A stretch of DNA of 64,000 nucleotides from Pseudomonadota bacterium (lineage in GTDB: Bacteria > Pseudomonadota > Alphaproteobacteria > Rhizobiales > Xanthobacteraceae): contig JAEWJH010000027.1 of the NCBI GenBank assembly GCA_023386635.1, forward strand, positions 24,701-88,700. The letters are read 5' to 3'. This document shows positions 26,666 through 34,869 of this stretch, piece after piece. Positions within the stretch are counted from its first letter, which is position 1; each line of letters starts with the position of its first letter. Under the pieces are notes generated by a model. That model was not told the origin of the DNA. It saw nothing but the letters and a program-made list of their open reading frames with translations, and did not search any database. Both the position numbers and the translations under genes were made by a program.

Positions 26666-28195
26666 TCAGGCAGCCAGTTTTTCCGCCAGCGGTCCCCGCG
26701 GCAGGTTTGCGACCATGACACGGTCGCGGCCCGTCTCCTTGGCGGCATAGAGCGCCGCATCGGCCGCCTTGACGAGATCGCGGGGAGTCAGGCCGGCCTG
26801 CGGCACCAAAGTCGCCGTGCCGATGCTCACGGTGGGCAGACGATCCGGCCGGCCCTGCTGCAACTCGCGCAGGGCGCCGATCTTGCCGCGGATCGCTTCC
26901 GCGACACAGAGCGCTTCGTCGGCACCGACTCCCGGCAGGATCACCGCGAATTCCTCGCCGCCGTAGCGCGCACTGCAATCGCTGCTGCGCTGCGTGGCGC
27001 TGGCGATGCAGTCGCCGAGCGCGGCGAGCACGTCGTCACCCATCTGATGGCCGAAGGTGTCGTTGTAGGCCTTGAAGTGGTCGGCGTCGATCATCAACAC
27101 AGACACCGGAGCAGAGATCCGGCGCGCGCGATTCCATTCCCGCGCGATGATCTGGTCGAAATGGCGGCGATTGTAGAGGCCAGTGAGCGCGTCCGTGGTC
27201 GCCAACCGCTGCAACTGTTCCTCGGCCTCGTCGCGACGTCGCAGCGAACGGATCAACCCGATCAGCAGCGCAAGATTGATGCAGCACAGGCTCGCCACCA
27301 GCGCGCCGATGCGCCACGCCTCCTGCCGCCAGCCGGCGTAGATCCGGTTCATCGCGGTGCCGTAGCTGATCTTGAGCGGCAACCCTGGCACGGTCTGATG
27401 AACATAGAACCGCTGAACACCGTCGATACCGGCCTGCGCCACAAACACACCGGCAGGCTCCGACAGCATCGCTCGCGTCACTGCGGTCTGACTGATATCA
27501 GCGCCAACGAGACCGGCCATGAACGGAAACCGCATCACGGCAATGCCGTCGTTATTCAACAGCGTAAGCGCGTCGCCCTCGCCCACGGTCACACGGCGGA
27601 ACAGATCGTGGAAATAGCTGAGCTTGAGCATGCCGACGACGACGCCGCCGAACGAGCCGTCCGGGAGGTTGATCCTGCGGCTGACGGCGAGCACGTATTC
27701 TCCGCGCTTGGTCGCATAGGGCGCGCTGATATACAGGCCGCCTCGGGGGTGGTCGCGATGAAATTGAAAGTAAGGCCGCTGCGCGTAGTTTGTGTCTCGC
27801 GGCGTCAACGACCGCGATTCCACCAGCACTTTGCCGTCTGGATCAAGCACCAGCAGCGAGCCGATATTCTTGGCGGTGGTCGAACGGTCAAACAGGACGA
27901 GTTGGCGCAATTCCGGCGAAACGTGACGGATCTCCGGATTCTGCAGGCCGTCGACCACCGCCTGCAAAGACAGATCGAACAGTTCCAGGTTGCGCGAGAT
28001 GTCGCTGCCGAGGGATGTGATCAGGTTGCTCGCCGCCGTTTCCGCCTGCGCACGATCGCGCCGCGCGATCTCGCTGAGAGAGAGCCAGCCGATGGCGGAG
28101 ATACCGATCGTTACAACCGCGCCGATCGAGATGAGCGCGCGCATCGGCCCCGATCGGCCGCCCGATTTGCCAAACAAGTGACGAATGCCCGGCAT
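26666..28195 (-). CDS. Membrane-bound diguanylate cyclase (dCache-like sensor + GGDEF)
   Basis: A 509-residue enzyme that makes cyclic di-GMP. Layout: transmembrane helix 1 (about residues 19-40), a periplasmic sensor domain of about 250 residues of the dCache type (YAQRPYFQFHRDHPRGGLYISAPY is a typical segment), transmembrane helix 2 (about 297-316), then a GGDEF domain. The active-site motif is intact as GGEEF (412-416), with DALTGLYNRRHFD at its start, and an inhibitory I-site RxxD is present as R403-S-S-D406 five residues before the motif. No EAL domain. It therefore should be active and feedback-inhibited. Signal and target are unknown. Confidence 0.93.
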   Translation of the reverse strand: MPGIRHLFGKSGGRSGPMRALISIGAVVTIGISAIGWLSLSEIARRDRAQAETAASNLITSLGSDISRNLELFDLSLQAVVDGLQNPEIRHVSPELRQLVLFDRSTTAKNIGSLLVLDPDGKVLVESRSLTPRDTNYAQRPYFQFHRDHPRGGLYISAPYATKRGEYVLAVSRRINLPDGSFGGVVVGMLKLSYFHDLFRRVTVGEGDALTLLNNDGIAVMRFPFMAGLVGADISQTAVTRAMLSEPAGVFVAQAGIDGVQRFYVHQTVPGLPLKISYGTAMNRIYAGWRQEAWRIGALVASLCCINLALLIGLIRSLRRRDEAEEQLQRLATTDALTGLYNRRHFDQIIAREWNRARRISAPVSVLMIDADHFKAYNDTFGHQMGDDVLAALGDCIASATQRSSDCSARYGGEEFAVILPGVGADEALCVAEAIRGKIGALRELQQGRPDRLPTVSIGTATLVPQAGLTPRDLVKAADAALYAAKETGRDRVMVANLPRGPLAEKLAA

Positions 28196-28418
28196 CGCGC
28201 CGTCCCCCCAGCCCCAAATGTCGTCCCGCGAAATGCCCCCGCATTCCTGGCCATGGATGTAGCCGTTAGCCGTTGAGAAAAGCCGCGCAAAATCCCTGAA
28301 ATTGCGATTGGCCCATCAACCCGGCGTCAAGGTTGATCAATGGCAAACGCCACTGTGGCCGTGGAGAGGTTCTTTTTTTGTTCTTTTCTCCGCGCCATCA
28401 CTGATTTATGTAGCGCCC

Positions 28419-29543
28419 ATGACCGTCTTTACCCCGCATCAGGACGATGCCCTGAAAGCCGTTGGCGACTGGCTCAAGGCCAAGCCGGGCCGCCAGGGTA
28501 CGCCACAGGTGTTCCGGCTGTTCGGCTATGCCGGCACCGGCAAGACCACGCTCGCCCGCCACGTCGCCGACGCCCTCGACGGCACGGCGATGTTCGCGGC
28601 CTTTACCGGCAAGGCGGCGTCGGTGATGCGCAGCAAGGGGTGTTACAAGGCCTCCACCATCCACTCGCTGATCTACCGCACGCGCGAGAGCGGGAAAGAG
28701 ATACCGAGCTTCGACCTGTGGGAGGAGGCGCCGGCCTCCAAGGCCGACCTGCTGATCATCGACGAATGCTCGATGGTCGATCAGGAACTCGGCCGCGATC
28801 TGATGTCGTTCGGCGTGCCGATCCTGGTGCTCGGCGATCCGGCGCAGTTGCCGCCGATCCAGACCGGCGGCGGCAGCGGCGCGGGCTTCTTCACCGAGCA
28901 GGAGCCGGACGCGATGCTCACCGAGGTGCATCGCCAGGCGCGCGACAACCCGATCGTGCGGCTGTCGATGGAGATCCGCGAGGGCCGCTCGCTCGAACCC
29001 GGCGACTATGGCGACACCCAGGTGGTGGAGAAAGGCAAACTCGATCCGTCGCGTGTGCTCAAGGCCGATCAGGTGCTGGTCGGCCGCAATGCGACGCGGC
29101 GCGCCTACAATCAGCGCATGCGCGAACGGCGCGGCTTCGAGGGCACGCTACCCAGCGCCGGCGACAAGCTCGTCTGCCTGCGCAACAACCGCAAAAAGGG
29201 CCTGTTCAACGGCGGTCTGTGGACCGTGAAGGAACGCAGCGGCCGCAACACCGGCATCATGACCATGCGGCTGATGCCCGACGACGAAACCGCGACCCGC
29301 GGCGTCAAGGTGTCGGTGCGGCCGGAATGCTTCTCCGGCGGCATCGAGCAGCTCGACTGGCAGCGCCGCAAACCCTACGACGAATTCGATTACGGCTACG
29401 TGCTGACCGTGCACAAGGCGCAGGGCTCGCAATGGGACGACGTGGTGCTGTTCGACGAGAGCTTCGCGTTCTCCGATACCCGCGACCGCTGGCTCTATAC
29501 CGGCGTCACCCGCGCGGCGAAGACGCTGACGCTGGTGGTGTAA
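28419..29543 (+). CDS. RecD-like / UvrD_C_2 superfamily I ATP-dependent helicase
   Basis: A 374-residue superfamily 1 helicase related to RecD2 and phage Dda. Walker A is GYAGTGKT (36-43), Walker B is LLIIDECSM (112-119), the Q/motif III region is LVLGDPAQLPPI, and the C-terminal motifs YVLTVHKAQGSQWDDVVLF and RWLYTGVTRA are those of the UvrD_C_2 domain. It lacks the long N-terminal region of RecD2, so the exact role in repair or replication is not certain. The ATG at 28419 is chosen because MTVFTPHQDDAL is the usual beginning; the frame is open from 28302. Its 3' end overlaps the convergent marR gene by 38 bases. Confidence 0.88.
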   Translation: MTVFTPHQDDALKAVGDWLKAKPGRQGTPQVFRLFGYAGTGKTTLARHVADALDGTAMFAAFTGKAASVMRSKGCYKASTIHSLIYRTRESGKEIPSFDLWEEAPASKADLLIIDECSMVDQELGRDLMSFGVPILVLGDPAQLPPIQTGGGSGAGFFTEQEPDAMLTEVHRQARDNPIVRLSMEIREGRSLEPGDYGDTQVVEKGKLDPSRVLKADQVLVGRNATRRAYNQRMRERRGFEGTLPSAGDKLVCLRNNRKKGLFNGGLWTVKERSGRNTGIMTMRLMPDDETATRGVKVSVRPECFSGGIEQLDWQRRKPYDEFDYGYVLTVHKAQGSQWDDVVLFDESFAFSDTRDRWLYTGVTRAAKTLTLVV

Positions 29544-30060
29544 CCTCCTGCGGCACCGTCAGCTTGCCGAGCAAATGATGCAGTTGAACGGCTTCCGCAC
29601 GGGTCAGCTTGACGCCGACATGACGTTCGATCGCCGCCGCATAGGCATCCCACATTTTCTTGCGTAGCGCCCGCCCTGACGCCGTGATCACGACGAACTG
29701 GCCGCGCCCGTCGATCGGACAGATCCGCCGCTCGACGTAACCGGCTTCGACCAGCCGGTCGATCAGCCGCGACATGGCGTATTGCGGAAACAGCATCGCG
29801 CGCTCCAACTCGAGCGGGCGCAGGTAGCCGTTCTCGGCGCGCGACAGTTCCAGCAGCGCGTCGTACCAGGCGAGCGGCGGAAAGCCGGCCTGCTTCAGTT
29901 CGTCTTCGACCGCATTCACGAGATCGTGTTGAACGCGCACCAGCCGCGCCCAGGCCGAAACCGCGGCCTCGGAGCAGACGCCAGGCGAGGTTTTTACAGG
30001 CGTCGTGGCCGGTTTTTTCCGCTTACCGTGCTGCGATTTTTCGCCGGGACTGCTGGACAT
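29506..30060 (-). CDS. MarR family transcriptional regulator
   Basis: A 184-residue winged-helix regulator. The DNA-binding domain spans about residues 40-155, with LRPLELERAMLFPQYAMSRLIDRLVEAGYVERR as recognition helix and start of the wing, and DGRGQFVVITASGRAL as the wing. The N-terminus (MSSSPGEKSQHGKRKKPATTP) is basic and disordered. It is divergent from a glutathione S-transferase gene, and the 95 bases between them hold two identical repeats over both promoters, so it most likely represses itself and gst. Its 3' end overlaps the helicase gene. Confidence 0.9.
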   Translation of the reverse strand: MSSSPGEKSQHGKRKKPATTPVKTSPGVCSEAAVSAWARLVRVQHDLVNAVEDELKQAGFPPLAWYDALLELSRAENGYLRPLELERAMLFPQYAMSRLIDRLVEAGYVERRICPIDGRGQFVVITASGRALRKKMWDAYAAAIERHVGVKLTRAEAVQLHHLLGKLTVPQEVTPPASASSPRG

Positions 30061-30067
30061 AAGCGTC

Positions 30068-30096
30068 AATCTATTCGTTAGATGCATCTGCATCAA
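30068..30096 (-). promoter_or_regulatory. Candidate marR promoter
   Basis: On the minus strand TTGATG (30096-30091) and TAGATT (30073-30068) are 17 bases apart, placing the start of transcription close to the marR ATG at 30060. The upstream operator repeat covers the spacer. Confidence 0.45.
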
Positions 30097-30122
30097 GCTT
30101 GACAGATGGATGCATCTGCATC
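30081..30122. promoter_or_regulatory. Twin MarR operator repeats
   Basis: The 14-base sequence GATGCATCTGCATC occurs exactly twice, at 30081-30094 and 30109-30122, 28 bases apart centre to centre. The outer flanks are TTA on the left and TAA on the right, so the whole is also nearly symmetric. Each repeat holds the palindrome GATGCATC. Copy 1 overlaps the marR promoter and copy 2 the -10 box of gst. Confidence 0.75.
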
Positions 30123-30126
30123 TAAC
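30099..30126 (+). promoter_or_regulatory. Candidate gst promoter
   Basis: TTGACA (30099-30104, perfect -35) and TCTAAC (30121-30126) are 16 bases apart. The -10 box lies partly inside operator copy 2, which fits repression by MarR. Confidence 0.6.
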
Positions 30127-30155
30127 TCCCGGCATCCACCAACGGAGAGATTGTC

Positions 30156-30767
30156 ATGAAGCTGTATTACTCGCCGGGCGCCTGCTCGCTGTCGCCGCAT
30201 ATCGTGCTGCGCGAGACCGGCCTGCCGTTCGAGCTGGAGCGCGTCGACACCAAAACCAAGAAGACCGAGAAGGGCGACGACTATCTCGCCATCAACCCGA
30301 AGGGCTCGGTACCGGCGCTGAAGCTCGACGACGGCGACGTGATCACCGAAGGCCCGGCGATCGTCCAGTATCTCGCCGACAAGGCCGGCAAGACCGATCT
30401 CGCGCCCGCCGCCGGCACCAAGGACCGCACCAGGCTGCAGGAGTGGCTGAACTACATCACCAGCGAAGTGCACAAGCAGTTCACGCCGCTGTTCAAGCCC
30501 GACACGCCGGCCGACTACAAGACGATCGCCAAGGCGAACCTGACCAAGCAGTTTGCCTATCTCGACAAACAGCTTGCCGGAAAAGATTTCCTGCTCGGCA
30601 AGACCTTCAGCGTCGCCGACGCCTATCTGTTCGTGGTGATGAACTGGCGCAAATTCCACAATCTCGAGATCGCCGAACTGAAGAACCTCTCGGCTTATCT
30701 CGAGCGCGTCGCCGCCCGCCCGAAGGTGAAGGAAGCCATGACCGCGGAAGGCCTGATCAAGGCCTGA
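30156..30767 (+). CDS. Glutathione S-transferase, beta class
   Basis: A 203-residue cytosolic GST. The N-terminal thioredoxin-like domain starts MKLYYSPGACSLSPHIVLRE, with the beta-class cysteine C10; the glutathione-binding stretch is NPKGSVPALKLDDGDVITEGPAIVQYLAD. The C-terminal helical domain ends with FSVADAYLFVVMNWRKFH, the N-capping box. E. coli GstA is of this class. GGAGAG lies eight bases before the ATG. The divergent MarR gene and the operator suggest induction by an electrophile or aromatic compound. Confidence 0.94.
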   Translation: MKLYYSPGACSLSPHIVLRETGLPFELERVDTKTKKTEKGDDYLAINPKGSVPALKLDDGDVITEGPAIVQYLADKAGKTDLAPAAGTKDRTRLQEWLNYITSEVHKQFTPLFKPDTPADYKTIAKANLTKQFAYLDKQLAGKDFLLGKTFSVADAYLFVVMNWRKFHNLEIAELKNLSAYLERVAARPKVKEAMTAEGLIKA

Positions 30768-30789
30768 CGCGACAGCGCGCCTCGAAGAC

Positions 30790-30821
30790 AATGGCCGGGC
30801 CCGTCAGCCCGGCCATTTTTG
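30790..30821 (+). terminator. Terminator of gst
   Basis: AATGGCCGGGC (30790-30800) pairs with GCCCGGCCATT (30807-30817), followed by TTTTTG. The stem sequence is close to those after atpF and the carbonic-anhydrase-like gene. Confidence 0.88.
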
Positions 30822-30827
30822 TTGGCC

Positions 30828-31286
30828 TCAGTAGGGTTCGCCGTTCTTGCGGGTATAGCGCATACCCGACGCATCCTTGTGCGCCAGCATGTCGATATCC
30901 GGATAAGTCGCGGTCTCGGTCGGCATGCGCGAGCCGACTTCGAGGAATACGGCATCCTGCTGGGTGCGATTGATCAGGCAATGGCCGTTGGCGACACCGG
31001 CCTTCCATCCGGCGCAATCGCCCGGCTTGAGCACCGTCTCGCCGCCGTCCTCGCACAACGTGACTTCGCCCGCGAGCACGTAGACCAGTTCGTCCTCGTT
31101 GGCATGCCAGTGCCGCTGCGACGAAGCGGCGCCGGGCTTGAGCGTGCAGAGATTGACGCCGAACTGCGTCAATCCGACGGCGTTGCCGAGACGCTTGCGC
31201 ATGCGGCCTTCGACCGCCACCGCGAACTGCGGCGGATAACCGGTGCGGGTGTCGAGCGGAATGGCATCGAGATCGATTTTCGGCAT
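30828..31286 (-). CDS. Cupin domain protein
   Basis: A 152-residue single-domain cupin. Motif 1 is seen in SSQRHWHANEDELVYVLAGE, which carries two histidines and the glutamate of the metal site, and motif 2 region is DCAGWKAGVANGHCLINRT with a third histidine. The sequence after (DAVFLEVGSRMPTETATYPDIDM) is typical of a family of cupins in Rhizobiales without assigned function. Possible roles are metal-dependent isomerase, dioxygenase or ligand binding; I cannot choose. It lies 26 bases after the acyl-CoA dehydrogenase gene and may share its transcript. Confidence 0.87.
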   Translation of the reverse strand: MPKIDLDAIPLDTRTGYPPQFAVAVEGRMRKRLGNAVGLTQFGVNLCTLKPGAASSQRHWHANEDELVYVLAGEVTLCEDGGETVLKPGDCAGWKAGVANGHCLINRTQQDAVFLEVGSRMPTETATYPDIDMLAHKDASGMRYTRKNGEPY

Positions 31287-31312
31287 GGTATCGTTCCGTT
31301 TTGCGCCTTGCC

Positions 31313-32473
31313 TCAGAGGCTGCGCGCGATCAGGAGTTTCATGATTTCGTTGGTGCCGGCATAGATGCGCATCACCCGCGCGTCGCGATAGAGCCGCGAG
31401 ATCGGATATTCGTCCATGAAGCCGTAGCCGCCGAACAATTGCAGGCAGCGGTCGATTACCTTGGCCTGCATGTCCGTCACCCAGTATTTCGCCATCGACG
31501 CGCCGACCGCGTCGAGCTCGCCCTTGATGTGACGCACAATGCAATTGTCGACGAACACGCGCGACACCGTCGCCTCGGTCTTGCACTCGGCCAGCACGAA
31601 CTGCGTGTTCTGGAAGTCGAGGATCGGCTTGCCGAACGCCTTGCGCTCCTTCACATAGTCGATGGTCAAGGCAAGACCGCGTTCGGTCATCGCCTGCGCG
31701 TGGGTCGCGACCAGCAGCCGCTCCTGCGACAATTCCTGCATCAGTTGATAGAAGCCTTGCCCTTCCTGGGTACCGAGCAGACTGTCGGCCGGCAGCGGCA
31801 CGTCGTCGAAGAACAGTTCCGACGTGTCGGCAGAATCGAGACCGAGCTTCTTCAGCTTGCGGCCGCGCCGGAAGCCCGTTGCGCCATCGGTCTCCAGTAC
31901 CATCAGCGAAACGCCCTTGGCGCCCTGCGACTGATCGGTCTTGGCAACGACAACGATAAGGTTGGCATGCTGCCCGTTGGTGATGAAGGTCTTGGCGCCG
32001 TTGAGCACATAGCCGTTGCCCGATTTGCGCGCGGTCGTCTTGACGCCTTGCAGATCGGAACCGGTGCCGGGCTCGGTCATGGCAATGGCGCCGACCATCT
32101 CGCCGCTCGCGAGCTTCGGCAGCCAGCGCTTCTTTTGCTCCTCGGTGCCGTAATGCAGGATATAGGGCGCGACGATCGCCGAATGCAGCGGCGCGCCGAA
32201 CGAATCGAAACCGCCGCCGCTGAAGGCGCGGATGATCGCCGCCTCATGAGCGAAGGTGCCGCCGGCGCCGCCATACTCCTCCGGCATCGCCGCACACAAC
32301 AGCCCGGCCGCGCCCGCCTGGGTCCAGACCTCGCGCGGATACATGTGGGCCTCGTTCCAGGCCTCCACATGCGGCGCGAATTCGGCATTGACGAAACGTT
32401 GCGCCTGCTCCTCCAGCAGCACGATATCCTCGGTCATCCAGGCGGGTCGCGGCAGTTGCAATGGATCGGTCAC
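31313..32473 (-). CDS. Acyl-CoA dehydrogenase, long-chain-like
   Basis: A 386-residue FAD flavoenzyme that makes the 2,3-double bond in acyl-CoA. Substrate and flavin segments [32 protein letters not shown] and [23 protein letters not shown] are canonical. At the C-terminus the motif is [10 protein letters not shown], with alanine where medium-chain enzymes have the catalytic glutamate (YEGT); the base is therefore probably the glutamate of [11 protein letters not shown], as in long-chain and isovaleryl enzymes. Chain-length preference is inferred only from this feature. Confidence 0.93.
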   Translation of the reverse strand: MTDPLQLPRPAWMTEDIVLLEEQAQRFVNAEFAPHVEAWNEAHMYPREVWTQAGAAGLLCAAMPEEYGGAGGTFAHEAAIIRAFSGGGFDSFGAPLHSAIVAPYILHYGTEEQKKRWLPKLASGEMVGAIAMTEPGTGSDLQGVKTTARKSGNGYVLNGAKTFITNGQHANLIVVVAKTDQSQGAKGVSLMVLETDGATGFRRGRKLKKLGLDSADTSELFFDDVPLPADSLLGTQEGQGFYQLMQELSQERLLVATHAQAMTERGLALTIDYVKERKAFGKPILDFQNTQFVLAECKTEATVSRVFVDNCIVRHIKGELDAVGASMAKYWVTDMQAKVIDRCLQLFGGYGFMDEYPISRLYRDARVMRIYAGTNEIMKLLIARSL

Positions 32474-32639
32474 GGGCGCATCTCCAAATCAATGACAGCA
32501 AGCTTAAGCTGCGCTGCAGCGACGGGCTAGTGCGCCATCAGCCACAGCGATCACCACATCGAATGGATGCCAGCAATCGGATTGACTGGTTGCCGGTGCC
32601 GCGCGGTGCTAGATCGGATCGGCAACGCCGGACCAACTC

Positions 32640-33887
32640 GTGACTTCTCCTCCCGTCATCGCACCCGCTTCGGGCACCGAAACCGAAACGCCCTATGCGT
32701 GGCGGCGGCTCGCCATTTGCCTGCTGATCGGCACGATCGGCGGTGTCGGCATGTGGTCGCCGGTGGTGGCGCTGCCCGCCGTCGAAGCCGATTTCGGCCT
32801 GACGCGCGCCGGCGCTTCACTCCCCTACACGCTGGCGATGATCGGCGTCGCCTTCGGCGGCGTGTTCATGGGCTGGATGGTCGACCGGTTCGGCCTGATG
32901 CTGCCGGCGCTGATGGCAGCCGGCGCCATTGGCCTTGGTTACGTGCTGGCCGGGACCGCGACCACCTATTGGCAATTCGTTCTGGCGTATGGCCTGCTGA
33001 TCGGCACGATCGGCAGCGCCACCATGTTCGGACCGCTGATGGCCGATGTGTCGCGCTGGTTCACGCGCAACCGCGGCATCGCGGTGGCGATCAGCGCGTC
33101 CGGCAATTATCTCAGCGGCGCGATCTGGCCGCCGGTAGCGCAGCACTTCATCGAGACCGTTGGCTGGCGCACGACACATATCGGCATCGGCATCTTCTGT
33201 GTCGTCACGATGGTGCCGCTCGCTTTGCTGCTGCGGCGGCGCGCGGCGGCGCATGAGACGACGGCGATCGAAACCGGATCCGGCCATGCGCTGGGCGGGC
33301 TCGGCATCTCGCCGAATACCTTGCAGACGTTGCTGTTCGTATCCGCCATCTGCTGCTGCGTCGCCATGTCGATGCCGCAAGTGCATATCGTCGCGTATTG
33401 TGGCGAACTCGGCTACGGCGTCGCCCGCGGCGCGGAGATGCTGTCGCTGATGTTGGGCCTAGGCATCATCAGCCGGATCGCGTCGGGATATGCCGCGGAC
33501 CGGATCGGCGGCCTCGCCACACTGCTGATCGGCGCGACGCTGCAGGGCGCTACGCTGGTGCTTTATGCCTTCTTTGACGGTCTGACATCGCTCTACCTGA
33601 TTTCAGCGTTGTTTGGACTGTTCCAGGGCGGCATCGTTCCGAGCTACGCGATCATCGCACGCGAATACTTTTCGCCGCGCGAGGCCGGCATGCGTGTCGG
33701 CATCGTCATCATGGCGTCGCTGTTCGGCATGGCGCTCGGTGGATGGATGTCCGGCAAGGTGTTTGACCTCACGGGATCCTATGCCATCGCGTTTGTCGGC
33801 GGTTTCGGATTCAGCATGCTGACCGTGCTGATTTCCGGCTGGCTCCTGCTCCGCGCACATCACAGCCAGACGCCAGTGCCGGCATAA
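32640..33887 (+). CDS. MFS transporter, oxalate/formate antiporter-like
   Basis: A 415-residue inner-membrane transporter with twelve predicted helices. The helix 2-3 loop is GWMVDRFGLMLPAL and the helix 4-5 segment is PLMADVSRWFTRNRGIAVAISASGNYLSGAIWPP, a pattern common in MFS monocarboxylate/oxalate-formate carriers. It starts at a GTG (32640); the N-terminus MTSPPVIAPASGTETETPY is hydrophilic, as expected. Substrate unknown, probably an organic acid. It is divergent from the acyl-CoA dehydrogenase gene. Confidence 0.88.
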   Translation: MTSPPVIAPASGTETETPYAWRRLAICLLIGTIGGVGMWSPVVALPAVEADFGLTRAGASLPYTLAMIGVAFGGVFMGWMVDRFGLMLPALMAAGAIGLGYVLAGTATTYWQFVLAYGLLIGTIGSATMFGPLMADVSRWFTRNRGIAVAISASGNYLSGAIWPPVAQHFIETVGWRTTHIGIGIFCVVTMVPLALLLRRRAAAHETTAIETGSGHALGGLGISPNTLQTLLFVSAICCCVAMSMPQVHIVAYCGELGYGVARGAEMLSLMLGLGIISRIASGYAADRIGGLATLLIGATLQGATLVLYAFFDGLTSLYLISALFGLFQGGIVPSYAIIAREYFSPREAGMRVGIVIMASLFGMALGGWMSGKVFDLTGSYAIAFVGGFGFSMLTVLISGWLLLRAHHSQTPVPA

Positions 33888-34107
33888 CCCACGTCACCTC
33901 AGCGTCATTGCATCGCCACGCGAGCGACACGTTTGATCGCCCGCGCCACGTTATCGTCACGATGCGTTCGGCATGTGTCCGTTCACATTTTTTTTGACAC
34001 GACAATCAAGGAACGCCTGCGGCGCTGCGGCATTTCCTCCGCGAGGCTTCGCGATGCAGCGCACGCATCGGCCTTGCGATGTTTTTCAAAAACAAGGAGT
34101 GATATTC

Positions 34108-34551
34108 ATGCACGCAATTCAGCATCACGCGCGGGGCGTCCTGAGCGCCGCTGCGATCGCCACGGCCGCCCTGGTGGGCGGCACGTTCGCCACCCCGGCC
34201 TCCGCCCAGTGGGCGAGCGACAACTATGCTCCTTACGCCGCACCGGCGACCGGCGTTGTCGTCGGCACTCTGGCCGGTGTCGGCCTTTATAATGGCTGGT
34301 ATGGTTCGAGCGCGGCCGCGACCTCGCTCGGTGCCACCGCCGCTTCGTCGGCCGTTGCCGGCGGCGTGATCGGTGTCGGCGCAGCGGCGCTGGTGGACGC
34401 GGCGATCCAGCCGTGCCGCGGCTTCCATGCCATGTTCGACCTGAGCCACGGTCAGTGCGTCAACGGCGAATATGTCGGCTATCGGAACGTTGAGTATCGC
34501 GAGCGGGGCCCGATGACCTATCGGGAGCGGCATATGCGCCGCGCGCGCTAA
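34108..34551 (+). CDS. Small secreted glycine/alanine-rich protein
   Basis: A 147-residue protein with a signal peptide (GVLSAAAIATAALVGGTFATPASAQ) and a mature part that includes two hydrophobic, small-residue-rich segments (ATGVVVGTLAGVGLYNGW and SLGATAASSAVAGGVIGVGAAALVDAAI) like glycine-zipper membrane segments, then a C-terminal part with two cysteines and many charged residues (CRGFHAMFDLSHGQC...YRERHMRRAR). I do not know the family. The start is fixed by AAGGAG at 34094-34099; the frame is open from 33973. Confidence 0.75.
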   Translation: MHAIQHHARGVLSAAAIATAALVGGTFATPASAQWASDNYAPYAAPATGVVVGTLAGVGLYNGWYGSSAAATSLGATAASSAVAGGVIGVGAAALVDAAIQPCRGFHAMFDLSHGQCVNGEYVGYRNVEYRERGPMTYRERHMRRAR

Positions 34552-34570
34552 TCCAAGACGCCGCGCGACT

Positions 34571-34603
34571 AAAACCTCCGCCTCCGGGCGGAGGTTTTTT
34601 TAT
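34571..34603 (+). terminator. Terminator after the small secreted protein gene
   Basis: AACCTCCGCC (34573-34582) pairs with GGCGGAGGTT (34587-34596), loop TCCG, followed by a run of seven T residues. Confidence 0.92.
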
Positions 34604-34869
34604 GTCTCTCTGTCAAAAGATGGGGAGCGCTCTCAAGCGTTAAAGCTTTCTTAATGGCATCGAACCGCGGACCGCATCTGTCCTGCCGGCAGCGTATCGC
34701 TACCGCCCGGCGGACAATTGCTTACGGAAAATCAACCGTATCCGCCCCTCGTTAACCCCCCCTTTACCATAAGCCGCAAAAGTCGCGGCGAGGATGGCGG
34801 CGCGCGCCAAAGCGCGACGACATAACGGTCCGATGGTGACCGCTCCTCGCGGAGGTGGGTGTCCACGGC
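34604..34869. other. Upstream region of the PodJ-like gene
   Basis: This stretch has no gene; a long minus-strand open frame that reaches into it is a shadow of the PodJ-like gene. It holds a candidate CtrA site (34752-34767, separate entry) and a strong GGAGG at 34851-34855. Confidence 0.5.
34752..34767 (+). promoter_or_regulatory. Candidate CtrA binding site
   Basis: TTAA (34752-34755), seven C residues, then TTTAC (34763-34767): this matches the alphaproteobacterial cell-cycle regulator CtrA consensus TTAA-N7-TTAAC at all but one base. It lies about 105 bases before the PodJ-like start. Confidence 0.45.

Noticed and set aside
33994..34022. TTGACA as promoter of the small secreted protein gene
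   Set aside because: No acceptable -10 box at 16 to 18 bases downstream.
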